Assembly (NCBI RefSeq): GCF_018327645.1
Contig: NZ_BMAY01000004.1
Location: forward strand, 121,624 to 185,623
Reading direction: 5' to 3'
DNA length: 64,000 bases
Origin: Lactobacillus corticis
GTDB taxonomy: Bacteria > Bacillota > Bacilli > Lactobacillales > Lactobacillaceae
Shown: positions 37,975-46,069 of the stretch, in pieces
Layout: each line of letters opens with the position of its first letter
Numbering within the stretch: position 1 is the stretch's first letter
Translations under genes and position numbers: made by a program
The notes under the pieces: model-generated
What the model was told of the DNA's origin: nothing
The model's input: only the letters and a program-made list of their open reading frames with translations
The model's database searches: none

Positions 37975-39606
37975 CTATTTAATATATGCGTCTTTGAAGC
38001 TGTAGTTAGAACCAGCACCGTTGAAGACTACGCCCTTAACGTCGCTTCTAACCAGCCAGGCTTCATCAGCGTGGTAAAGCGGAATTACGCCTTCTTGCTC
38101 TACCAAGATGTCTTCAGCTTGTTTCAACAAAGCATAACGCTTAGCAGTATTAGCTTCTGTCTTGGTTTGGGCAATTAACTTGTCATAACTGGTGTTGCTC
38201 CAATGACCAAAGTTATATGAATTGTTTGTTGTAAAGAGGTCGAGGAAGGAGATTGGGTCAGAGAAGTCAGCAAACCAGCCAGTTAGGGCCAAATCGAAGT
38301 TGCCGCTTTGCATCCGCGATAAGGCTGATTTCTTTGGAATGCTTTGAACAGTGACAGTCACGCCCTTAAGGTTTGACTCTAGTTGACTTTGAACAAATTC
38401 AGCAGCCTTCTTTGACACATCATCGTCATAGCTGACTAAAGTAAGGCTTAACTTGGACTTGCCCAGTTCTTTCATTGCTTCTTTGAAAAGCTTCTTAGCC
38501 TTGGTTGGATTGTAGGCAGTGACCGCCTTAGTAGCACTTGTAGCTGCATAAGTGGTGTAATCTTCACCGTTTACCTTAGAAATACCTTCTGGTGAAACCG
38601 TGCGAGCTGCTAAGTTGGCCCCACCTAAAGTAGTTGACAAAGCAGAACGATTAATTGCCATTGAAAAGGCTTGGCGCAATTTAGCGTTCTTAAAGAAGGC
38701 ATCCTTTTTCAAGTTAGGTTCTAGATATTGAGTAGCATCCTTCTTACGAATTACGTAGCCGCTCTTGCCCTTATAGTTCTTAGAGCCTTGTGCATCAAGC
38801 AAAGTTACATCCAACTTGTTAGATTGGTAAAGGTTCAAACTAGTTGACGGAGTCTTTTGCACGCTGTAATTGATGGTATCCAGCTTAACATGTTTCTTGT
38901 CCCAGTAGTTCTTATTCTTAACTAATTTCCATGATAAGTTGGAGCCCGTCCAGCCCTTTTGCACGAATGGTCCGTTGTAAACCATGTACTTTGAGGCTGT
39001 CCCGTACTTAGAGCCATACTTCTTAACAGCATTTTCATTTTCTGGGAAGAAGATGGCAAAGCCCATCAACAACTTAAAGTATGGAATTCGTTTATCTAAC
39101 GTTACCGTCAGCTTATATTTGCCGTCAGCTTTGATCCCTAAACTAGAAACAGGCTTTTTCCCAGCAGTGATTTGCGCAGCGTTCTTAATTCCCTCAAATA
39201 GGTACGCATACTCTGAAGCAGTCTTAGGGTTAACGGTCCGCCGCCAAGAATAAACGAAGTCTTTAGCAGTTACGGGATCGCCATTTGACCACTTGGCATT
39301 TTTTCTTAAAGTAAAGACCCAAGTCTTCCCATCCTTAGAAACCTTTGTGGAAGTGGCCAAGGCATTTTCAACTTTGGCATTATTGCCCAAGCGATACAAG
39401 CCTTCCAAGGAGTTGTTCAATTGGTCAACACTAGTGGCGTCAGTTACTTTAGAAACATCCAAAGTCTGTACTTCCGTGCTTGCCATCCAGTTTAAAGTCT
39501 GCTTTTTGCTTGAGGTAGAACTTGAACTATTCCCACAGGCAGCTAGGAGCAGCCCGGCAGCAGCTGCTGGAATAACCGCGAGCCATCGTTTATTTAATTT
39601 CTTCAT
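37975..39606 (-). CDS. oppA: Oligopeptide-binding lipoprotein OppA, copy 1
   Basis: Extracytoplasmic peptide-binding protein (SBP family 5) delivering peptides to OppBCDF. About 543 aa. Lipoprotein signal with lipobox LLAACG; the Cys is lipidated. Typical blocks: WVFTLRKNAKWSNGDPVTAKDFVYSWRR-like region and GWFADFSDPISFLDLF near residue 440. Two ATG codons follow AGGAGG at 4 and 7 nt; the second is preferred. Second gene behind oppA copy 2; a terminator-like stem lies between. Confidence 0.94.
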   Translation of the reverse strand: MKKLNKRWLAVIPAAAAGLLLAACGNSSSSTSSKKQTLNWMASTEVQTLDVSKVTDATSVDQLNNSLEGLYRLGNNAKVENALATSTKVSKDGKTWVFTLRKNAKWSNGDPVTAKDFVYSWRRTVNPKTASEYAYLFEGIKNAAQITAGKKPVSSLGIKADGKYKLTVTLDKRIPYFKLLMGFAIFFPENENAVKKYGSKYGTASKYMVYNGPFVQKGWTGSNLSWKLVKNKNYWDKKHVKLDTINYSVQKTPSTSLNLYQSNKLDVTLLDAQGSKNYKGKSGYVIRKKDATQYLEPNLKKDAFFKNAKLRQAFSMAINRSALSTTLGGANLAARTVSPEGISKVNGEDYTTYAATSATKAVTAYNPTKAKKLFKEAMKELGKSKLSLTLVSYDDDVSKKAAEFVQSQLESNLKGVTVTVQSIPKKSALSRMQSGNFDLALTGWFADFSDPISFLDLFTTNNSYNFGHWSNTSYDKLIAQTKTEANTAKRYALLKQAEDILVEQEGVIPLYHADEAWLVRSDVKGVVFNGAGSNYSFKDAYIK

Positions 39607-39630
39607 CATCTTTCCTCCTTTTTTAGAGTA

Positions 39631-39659
39631 AAGAAAAGGACCACTGGCAGTGGCCCTTT
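39631..39659 (-). terminator. Terminator between the two minus-strand oppA genes
   Basis: AAAGGGCCACT/AGTGGTCCTTT stem with a 3-nt loop, then TCTTT on the minus strand. Likely partial, lowering expression of the distal copy. Confidence 0.72.
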
Positions 39660-39672
39660 CCTAGTCAGTTAA

Positions 39673-41295
39673 TTACTTAGAAATATATGCAGTCTTGAAA
39701 CCGTAGTTAGCACCAGCAGCGTTGTAAACGATGCCCTTAACTGATGGACGTACTAACCATGCTTCGGTCTTGTGGTACAAAGGAGTTATCCCTTGATCCT
39801 TCAAAAGGATTGATTCAGCTTGTGCCAAGTACTTGTAGCGAGCAGCGTCGCTGCTGGTTGACTTAGACTTAGCAATCAATGCGTCATATTGTGAGTTCTT
39901 CCACTTACCATCGTTTTCAGCGTTTGAGCTAGTGAAGAGGTCGAGGAAGGAAATTGGGTCGGCAAAGTCAGCTGACCAACCTGATACGACGATATCAAAG
40001 TTACCAGAAGATGATCTGCTTAACCGCGTCTTGAATGGCACATTAGTTACTGAAACCTTCAGGCCTGGAAGCGCTGATTCAAGTTGAGATTGTAAAGTTT
40101 CGGTAGTCTTTTGGCCAGCGTCGGTATCATCAGATAAGATTGAAACGCTTAAGCTGGACTTGCCTAATTCCTTCAATGCCTTCTTGAATAAGGTCTTAGC
40201 TTCCTTAACATTCTTTTCTGAGTATTGTTTGTTAGTGACTAGTGACGTGTAGTCCTTGCCATTGCTTAAGTAGGTCAAACCAGTTGCAGTTACTGTATCA
40301 GCTGCTTTGTTTGAACCGCCTAAGGCATTGCCTAAAGCTGTCCGGTCAATTGCCAAGGAGATAGCTTTACGCAAGTTAGCATTCTTGAACTCTGACTTCC
40401 GTTCGTTGTATTGCAGGTAGAAAGTACTTGCAGTATTACGAGTAGTAAAGCCGGAGTTGTTCTTTAAGTTTTTAGTTTGGTTGGCATCCAAAACTACTGC
40501 ATCCAACTTGTTAGATTGGTACAAGTTGTAAGCTGTTGATGGCGTCTTTTGCACGCTGTAGTTAATCGTGGTCAGCTTAACGTGCTTCTTATCCCAGTAG
40601 TTCTTGTTCTTAACCAACTTCCAGGACAAGTTTGAACCGGTCCAGCCCTTTTGGACGAATGGTCCGTTGTAAAGCATGTACTTGGATGCGGTACCGTACT
40701 TAGAACCGTATTTTTCAACTGCCTTTTGTGATTGAGGGAAGAACAATGGGAAGCCCATTAAAAGTTTAAAGTATGGAATCCGCTTATCCAAAGTTACTAC
40801 CAGCTTGTACTTGCCGACAGCCTTAATACCAAGCGAGCTAACCTTAGCCTTGCCAGCCGAAATCTTAGTAGCGTTGTGAATTCCTTCAAACAAATAGGCA
40901 TATTGCGAAGCTGTCTTAGGATCAACGGTCCGCCGCCATGAATAGACAAAATCCTTGGCAGTCAAGGCAGATCCATCGGACCATTTAGACTTTCTTAATG
41001 TAAATGTCCAGGTCTTGCCGCCATTTGTAACCTTAGTAGACTTTGCAATAGCATTTTCAACCTTGCTGTTTTTGCCTAAACGATAAAGACCTTCGCCAAC
41101 ATTGTTCAATTGGTTGAAAGCAACTACGTCCGTAGCCTTGGACAAGTCCATGGTTGGAATTTCAGCACTTTCTTCCCAATTTAATACTTGTTTGGTACTG
41201 CTAGAGCTAGAGCTGGAGCTGTTGCCACAGGCTGAAAGAGCTGCGCCTGCAACCAACAAAGTTCCTCCTAAAGCCAAAATTTTCTTAAATTTCAT
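39673..41295 (-). CDS. oppA: Oligopeptide-binding lipoprotein OppA, copy 2
   Basis: SBP family 5 lipoprotein, 540 aa, lipobox ALSACG. Very similar to copy 1 over long stretches (for example YLFEGIHNATKISAGK and GPFVQKGWTGSNLSWKLVK), so the pair is a tandem duplication. GGAAGG precedes the ATG. A consensus promoter lies upstream; no Cys leader ORF is present, unlike the plus-strand copies. Confidence 0.94.
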   Translation of the reverse strand: MKFKKILALGGTLLVAGAALSACGNSSSSSSSSTKQVLNWEESAEIPTMDLSKATDVVAFNQLNNVGEGLYRLGKNSKVENAIAKSTKVTNGGKTWTFTLRKSKWSDGSALTAKDFVYSWRRTVDPKTASQYAYLFEGIHNATKISAGKAKVSSLGIKAVGKYKLVVTLDKRIPYFKLLMGFPLFFPQSQKAVEKYGSKYGTASKYMLYNGPFVQKGWTGSNLSWKLVKNKNYWDKKHVKLTTINYSVQKTPSTAYNLYQSNKLDAVVLDANQTKNLKNNSGFTTRNTASTFYLQYNERKSEFKNANLRKAISLAIDRTALGNALGGSNKAADTVTATGLTYLSNGKDYTSLVTNKQYSEKNVKEAKTLFKKALKELGKSSLSVSILSDDTDAGQKTTETLQSQLESALPGLKVSVTNVPFKTRLSRSSSGNFDIVVSGWSADFADPISFLDLFTSSNAENDGKWKNSQYDALIAKSKSTSSDAARYKYLAQAESILLKDQGITPLYHKTEAWLVRPSVKGIVYNAAGANYGFKTAYISK

Positions 41296-41349
41296 CTATT
41301 TCCTTCCTCTCATTTATGAGAAGTTCTCCAACTTCTTAAGTTGTTTATA

Positions 41350-41378
41350 ATTATATTAACAATACTGAGAAAGGTCAA
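41350..41378 (-). promoter_or_regulatory. Promoter of the minus-strand oppA pair
   Basis: Minus strand TTGACC (41373-41378), 17-nt spacer, perfect TATAAT (41350-41355). Confidence 0.85.
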
Positions 41379-41422
41379 GTGCTATCCATTAATTTTTTCA
41401 TTTTATCCGGTTACAAGGCAGT

Positions 41423-41470
41423 AAAAAAGTGACGTAAAGCCCTGACATAAAGGCGTTTACGTCACTTTTA
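41423..41470 (-). terminator. Terminator of the 218-aa HD gene
   Basis: AAAAGTGACGTAAA/TTTACGTCACTTTT, a 14-bp perfect stem with a 17-nt loop, T-run on the minus strand. Confidence 0.85.
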
Positions 41471-41476
41471 ATTTTT

Positions 41477-42133
41477 TTAAAATTTTTTTCCCTGCCATTC
41501 GGCCATGAATCTGGCAACAAACTCTTTCATATAGTCCGTTCGCTCCTCAGCTTCTGCTTTGGCAGCTGGCGTGTTCATTAGGGCCGCTAAATGAAAAAGC
41601 TTTTCATAAAAATGATTAATTGTAGTTTCTTCGTGTTGGCGATATTGGTCATGATCAGTTAACTTAACCGGTTTTATCTTGGGATCATAGATTAAATTCC
41701 CATGTTTGCCACCATAAGTAAATGCCCGGGCAATCCCAATCGCTCCTAAAGACTCTAAACGATCGGCATCTTGAACATATTGCCCTGCCAAGGGGAGCTG
41801 ATAGTGATGACCAAGATTCTTCGAAAATGACATATGAGTAATCGTAAACTCTACTTCTTCTCGTCCTTCCGCAGCAAGCTCGGCATCTTCCAACATCTTT
41901 TTAACCTTTTCAAGTTCTCCCGCTGGATCCGCACAAACTTTTTCGTCAATCGTGTCGTGCACTAGCCCCGCAGCAAAAACTATGTCTTGCGTAAGTTGAC
42001 TAGCATCAGGGTGATCATGCAGCAATAGCTTTAAGCCCAAATTTGCAACGCGTTCGCCATGGTAAAAATCATGCCCTGTCCGTTCATTAGCCAATTCTTT
42101 TTGCACAAAAGCAATAATTAGTTCCCGTTTCAT
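41477..42133 (-). CDS. HD-domain hydrolase (YedJ-like)
   Basis: The product has 218 aa. HD motifs: HDFYHGERVANLGL (first His), AAGLVHDTIDEKV (His-Asp) and YVQDADRLESLGAIG (final Asp). The motif FTYGGKHGNLIYDP is typical of the YedJ/YpgQ group, nucleotide pyrophosphatases or phosphohydrolases; the exact substrate is unknown. Single gene, divergent from the Cys leader-oppA modules. Confidence 0.87.
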   Translation of the reverse strand: MKRELIIAFVQKELANERTGHDFYHGERVANLGLKLLLHDHPDASQLTQDIVFAAGLVHDTIDEKVCADPAGELEKVKKMLEDAELAAEGREEVEFTITHMSFSKNLGHHYQLPLAGQYVQDADRLESLGAIGIARAFTYGGKHGNLIYDPKIKPVKLTDHDQYRQHEETTINHFYEKLFHLAALMNTPAAKAEAEERTDYMKEFVARFMAEWQGKKF

Positions 42134-42210
42134 GTATAAACCTGCACCTTCTTACAAACTATTAAATCCATTGTACAAGATTCAGGTCATGAAAAACGGA
42201 AAAAATATTA

Positions 42211-42239
42211 TTGACTAATTTTATTTTCACGGTTACAAT
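42211..42239 (+). promoter_or_regulatory. Promoter of Cys-leader module 1
   Basis: TTGACT (42211-42216), 17-nt spacer, TACAAT (42234-42239), about 40 nt before the leader ORF. Confidence 0.85.
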
Positions 42240-42277
42240 TCGTTAGTGAATTATCAAGCGACGAAGGGAGAAAAAAG

Positions 42278-42379
42278 ATGATCAACTGGTTAGCTCAAAA
42301 CCAAGCTTGTTGTGCATGTTGTCAATTATGCAACATGCTATTTGAGCTGCCAGCAAAACCATCCCTTGGACGCTATTAA
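42278..42379 (+). CDS. Cys-rich leader peptide 1 (33 aa)
   Basis: ATG at 42278 preceded by AAGGGAG. The peptide begins MINWLAQNQA, continues CCACCQLCNMLFELPA with five Cys in eight residues, and ends KPSLGRY. It lies between a consensus promoter and an intrinsic terminator ahead of an oppA gene. A second, independent copy upstream of the next oppA shares the core CCQ-(L)-CN-x-LFELPA. The Cys codons are embedded in a small hairpin TGTTG/CAACA present in both copies. Probably a regulatory leader whose translation senses Cys-tRNA; a secreted or acting peptide is less likely since no signal sequence is seen. Confidence 0.75.
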   Translation: MINWLAQNQACCACCQLCNMLFELPAKPSLGRY

Positions 42380-42396
42380 CTATATAGTCAGGTGTG

Positions 42397-42430
42397 GGAC
42401 CAGTTGCCGTGCGGCAGCTGGTCCTTTTTT
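42397..42430 (+). terminator. Attenuator terminator before oppA copy 3
   Basis: GGACCAGTTGCC/GGCAGCTGGTCC, a 12-bp stem with loop GTGC, then TTTTTT. It lies between the leader stop and oppA. The leader sequence AGCTGCC (42345-42351, in the LFELPA codons) can pair with GGCAGCT in the 3' arm (42413-42419), a candidate antiterminator. The stem starts 66 nt after the last Cys codon. Confidence 0.85.
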
Positions 42431-42450
42431 GTGTTTTTGGAGGAAAAATT

Positions 42451-44091
42451 ATGAAGCATCGAAAAATAGCACTCGGCCTAATACCGCTTATTGGTCTGGC
42501 TTTATCTGCTTGCTCTAATTCATCAAGCAGCCAAGAAGTTAATAAAACGACTCTGAACTTAAGCAGTCAGACTGCTTTAGATACCATCGATATTTCTAAA
42601 GCAACCGGCTTTGGCCAAACTGGGAATATTTACGAAAGCTTCTACCGACTGGGCAAAAATGGTTCACCAACCGCAGGCCTAGCCAAAAGCGGTTCCGTCT
42701 CTAAAGACGGAAAAACTTGGACTTTTATTTTACGAAAAAATTTAAAGTGGTCAAATGGTGACCCACTGACTGCTAAAGATTTTGTCTATTCTTGGCGGAG
42801 ATCACTGACGCCAAAAACTATGTCCCCGTACTCATATCTCTTTAGTGGCGTAAAAAATGCCAATGCTATTTCAGAGGGGAAAATGAACCCTAATAAACTT
42901 GGAATTAAAGCTGTCACCAATAGAAAAATCGTCATTACTTTAAACAAGCCTATTAGTTACTTTAAAGTGCTGATGGCCTACCCACTTTTTGGGCCTCAAA
43001 ACGAACGGATCGCTAAAAAGTATGGCAAAAAATATGCTACAAAATCAAAATATACAGTTTATTCTGGACCTTTTAAAGCTACAAATTGGAATGGAACCGG
43101 AGACACTTGGTCTTTCGTAAAAAATAATTACTATTGGGATAAAAAAGTTGTAAAACTAAAGCGTATCAATTATCAAGTAGTTAAAACTTACTCAACTGGA
43201 CTCAATTTGTACTACCAAAAGAAATTGGATCTAGTTAATTTGGACAGTTCTCAAGTAAAGAATTTAAAAACACGCAGTGACTTCAAAGTATACCCATATT
43301 CTTTAGTCAATTATCTGGTAGTCAATTTCCGTGATAAAAATCCATTGAAAAGAAAAGCTTTTAATAACCGCAATATTCGCCTAGCTCTTTCACTGGCGAT
43401 CGACCGAGAAACAATTGCCAAGAAAATCCTTAGTGATGGCTCTAAACCTGCTACTGGTTTCGTCGCAACTGACCTTGCATACGACCCAAGAAACGGCAAG
43501 GATTTTGGCAAGGAGCAGTATGGTAAAGCTGTATTAAACTATAATGCAAAAATGGCCCGAAAATATTGGACTAAAGGATTAAAAGAAATTGGTACCAGTT
43601 CGCTAACCTTTAACCTTATGTCAGATAACTCAAATGAACAAAACAACGCTGTAACACAATACTTGCAATCTCAGTGGATGAAAGTATTACCGAATTTGAA
43701 GATAAATATCAACAACATACCTAGCTCAGTTCAATCTGATCGAACAACTAAAGGTAACTTTGACCTCTATATTGCCGGATGGGGAGCTGATTTTAATGAT
43801 CCAATTTCTTTCCTACAAACCAAAATCAGCAATAGCCCTTCCTTTAACCGAGGACACTGGTCAAACAAAAAATATGATCAGTTAATCCAGCAAGCTGAAA
43901 ACGGCGATGCTAATAACCCTGTCAAACGGTGGAAAGACATGCTACAAGCCGAAAAAATATATCTTCACGACTTAGGTGGTATTCCACTTTATCAGCTTTC
44001 TTATTCCTACCTTCAAAATAAGAATTTGCATGGCATTATTCACAACACAGCTGGAACACAATGGAATTATAAATATGCTTATTTTAAATAG
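42451..44091 (+). CDS. oppA: Oligopeptide-binding lipoprotein OppA, copy 3
   Basis: SBP family 5 lipoprotein, about 546 aa, lipobox ALSACS. ATG at 42451 with GGAGG ahead; an upstream extension runs through the terminator and is not real. Ends NTAGTQWNYKYAYFK. Closer to copy 4 (shared TLDTIDISKATGFGQTGN-like start; here TALDTIDISKATGFGQTGN) than to the minus-strand copies, so this is a separate subfamily, perhaps with other peptide preference. Preceded by a Cys leader and attenuator. Confidence 0.94.
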   Translation: MKHRKIALGLIPLIGLALSACSNSSSSQEVNKTTLNLSSQTALDTIDISKATGFGQTGNIYESFYRLGKNGSPTAGLAKSGSVSKDGKTWTFILRKNLKWSNGDPLTAKDFVYSWRRSLTPKTMSPYSYLFSGVKNANAISEGKMNPNKLGIKAVTNRKIVITLNKPISYFKVLMAYPLFGPQNERIAKKYGKKYATKSKYTVYSGPFKATNWNGTGDTWSFVKNNYYWDKKVVKLKRINYQVVKTYSTGLNLYYQKKLDLVNLDSSQVKNLKTRSDFKVYPYSLVNYLVVNFRDKNPLKRKAFNNRNIRLALSLAIDRETIAKKILSDGSKPATGFVATDLAYDPRNGKDFGKEQYGKAVLNYNAKMARKYWTKGLKEIGTSSLTFNLMSDNSNEQNNAVTQYLQSQWMKVLPNLKININNIPSSVQSDRTTKGNFDLYIAGWGADFNDPISFLQTKISNSPSFNRGHWSNKKYDQLIQQAENGDANNPVKRWKDMLQAEKIYLHDLGGIPLYQLSYSYLQNKNLHGIIHNTAGTQWNYKYAYFK

Positions 44092-44115
44092 TTTACAAAA
44101 AGTAAGTCAAAACTG

Positions 44116-44144
44116 TTGACGGATGTAACCCACTTAGATAGAAT
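44116..44144 (+). promoter_or_regulatory. Promoter of Cys-leader module 2
   Basis: TTGACG (44116-44121), 17-nt spacer, TAGAAT (44139-44144), 35 nt before the second leader ORF and only 25 nt after the oppA copy 3 stop. Confidence 0.85.
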
Positions 44145-44178
44145 GCTATTTGTAAGTGAGAAGAAAGGAGATCAGATC

Positions 44179-44256
44179 ATGGCAGAAGTTCAAGTTAAAA
44201 CTCAATGTTGTCAATGCAACATCTTATTTGAGCTACCTGCTAGTCTGATTTTCTAA
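44179..44256 (+). CDS. Cys-rich leader peptide 2 (25 aa)
   Basis: ATG at 44179 preceded by AAAGGAG. Peptide: MAEVQVKTQ, then CCQCNILFELPA, then SLIF and a stop. The N-terminus is unrelated to leader 1, but the core and its DNA (TGTTGTCAAT, GCAACAT, TTATTTGAGCT) are conserved. Three Cys codons in four positions. The last Cys codon (44215-44217) is 66 nt from the attenuator stem, the same spacing as in module 1. Confidence 0.75.
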   Translation: MAEVQVKTQCCQCNILFELPASLIF

Positions 44257-44282
44257 TTTTAGCAATTATCGCCAAAAGAAAG

Positions 44283-44314
44283 GGTCTAGTACTATGCGGG
44301 TACTGGGCCTTTTT
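44283..44314 (+). terminator. Attenuator terminator before oppA copy 4
   Basis: GGTCTAGTAC/GTACTGGGCC, a 10-bp stem with two G-U pairs and loop TATGCGG, then TTTTTG. The leader holds CTAGT (44240-44244), copying part of the 5' arm and able to pair with ACTGG in the 3' arm. Confidence 0.82.
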
Positions 44315-44346
44315 GTTTGATTGTGTATTCTCGGAGGATTTATTTT

Positions 44347-45993
44347 ATGAAACATCGAAAGTTCTTGCTGACCGCAGTTGTCTCAGTTGTCGCACTGACC
44401 TTAGCAGCTTGCGGAAGCAATAACAGCAGTTCAGCAGAAGGAACTTCAAAATCAACTCTAAATTTGTCGGCACAGGCAACTTTAGATACGATTGATATTT
44501 CCAAAGCAACTGGCTTTGGTCAAACTGGGAACGTCTTTGAAAGCTTTTATCGTCTTGGTAAAAACGGTAAGCCTGCTCCTGGTTTAGCCCAAAGTAGTCA
44601 AGTATCAAAAGACGGCAAAACGTGGACATTTACCCTACGCAAAAATCTGAAGTGGTCAAACGGTGATCCAATTACTGCTGCCGATTTTGTATACTCCTGG
44701 CGTCGTTCATTGACTCCTAAAACTCTTTCACCATACTCATACCTTTTTGATGGCGTAAAGAATGCGTCCAAGATTTCAGCAGGAAAAATGAGTCCTAGCA
44801 AGTTAGGAATTAAGGCTGAAGGGAAACGCAAAGTAGTCATTACCCTTAACAAGCCAATCAGTTACTTTAAAGTGCTGATGGCCTACCCACTTTTTGGGCC
44901 ACAGAACGAAAAAGTAGTCAAAAAGTATGGTAAAAAATACGCTACTAACTCTAAGTACATGGTCTACTCTGGTCCATTTAAGATTACCGGTTGGAACGGC
45001 ACTGGCGATACTTGGTCGTTTGTAAAGAACAATAATTATTGGGACAAGAAAGTTGTCAAATTAAAGCGGATTAACTACCAAGTAGTTAAAACCTACTCGA
45101 CTGGTCTTAACATGTACTACCAAAAGAAACTTGACTTAGTTAACCTTGATAGTGAACAAGTTAAGAACTTAAAGTCACGCAGCGACTACAAGGTTTACCC
45201 ATACTCCTTGGTAAACTACCTGGCTTTTAACTACAATGACACTAATGCCACTAACAAAAAAGCCTTTAATAACCGCAATATCCGCCTAGCTCTGTCACTG
45301 GCCTTAGACCGCAAGACTGTTGCCAATAAGATCTTAGGCGATGGATCTTCAGTTCCTAAGGGATTTGTAGCTTCAGACTTAGCAAGCAGTCCAATTAATG
45401 GTAAAGATTTTGCCGATGAAGAATACGGCAGCGAAGTAATGGCCTACAATGAAAAGAAGGCTAAACAGCTTTGGAAGAAAGGCCTCAAAGAAATCGGCGC
45501 TAATAAATTAACCTTTACTGTCCTTGCTGATAACTCTCAAGGTCACAGCGATCCATTAACGCAATACTACCAATCACAATGGACCAAGGTATTGCCAGGA
45601 ATCTCAATTAAGATTGCCAATGTGCCTAGTACCGTCGCAACCTCAAGAGCTAAGAATGGCGACTTTGATATTTACTTAGGACACTGGGGAGCCGACTTTA
45701 ACGACCCAATTTCGTTCTTGCAAACTAAAGTGAGCGGAACTTCTTACAACTACGGCGGTTGGTCCAACAAGGAATATGATGCCTTGGTTAAGAAGGCCGA
45801 AAACCAAGATGCGAACAACCCTAAAGCACGCTGGAAGGATATGCTGGCTGCTGAAAAGATCTACATGCAAGACGTAGGTGGTTTGCCGATTTACCAACAA
45901 TCATTTGCTTACCTGCAAAATAGCAAACTGCGGGGAGTCATCCATAACACTGCGGGAACGCAATGGAGCTACAAGTACGCATACTTCAAATAA
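44347..45993 (+). CDS. oppA: Oligopeptide-binding lipoprotein OppA, copy 4
   Basis: SBP family 5 lipoprotein, about 548 aa, lipobox TLAACG. ATG 44347 with CGGAGG ahead. Highly similar to copy 3 along its length (VMAYPLFGPQNE, YYWDKKVVKLKRINYQVVK-type blocks), so promoter, leader, attenuator and gene were duplicated as one unit. Ends TAGTQWSYKYAYFK. No permease genes accompany it; it presumably uses OppBCDF. Confidence 0.94.
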   Translation: MKHRKFLLTAVVSVVALTLAACGSNNSSSAEGTSKSTLNLSAQATLDTIDISKATGFGQTGNVFESFYRLGKNGKPAPGLAQSSQVSKDGKTWTFTLRKNLKWSNGDPITAADFVYSWRRSLTPKTLSPYSYLFDGVKNASKISAGKMSPSKLGIKAEGKRKVVITLNKPISYFKVLMAYPLFGPQNEKVVKKYGKKYATNSKYMVYSGPFKITGWNGTGDTWSFVKNNNYWDKKVVKLKRINYQVVKTYSTGLNMYYQKKLDLVNLDSEQVKNLKSRSDYKVYPYSLVNYLAFNYNDTNATNKKAFNNRNIRLALSLALDRKTVANKILGDGSSVPKGFVASDLASSPINGKDFADEEYGSEVMAYNEKKAKQLWKKGLKEIGANKLTFTVLADNSQGHSDPLTQYYQSQWTKVLPGISIKIANVPSTVATSRAKNGDFDIYLGHWGADFNDPISFLQTKVSGTSYNYGGWSNKEYDALVKKAENQDANNPKARWKDMLAAEKIYMQDVGGLPIYQQSFAYLQNSKLRGVIHNTAGTQWSYKYAYFK

Positions 45994-45995
45994 CC

Positions 45996-46023
45996 AAAAA
46001 CTGCAGCATGGCTGCAGTTTTTT
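45996..46023 (+). terminator. Terminator after oppA copy 4
   Basis: AAAACTGCAG/CTGCAGTTTT stem with loop CATGG, then T-run. Confidence 0.87.
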
Positions 46024-46069
46024 CATGTTCAGAAATCCCTTATAATTATTAGGTATAAAGGAGCAAGAC

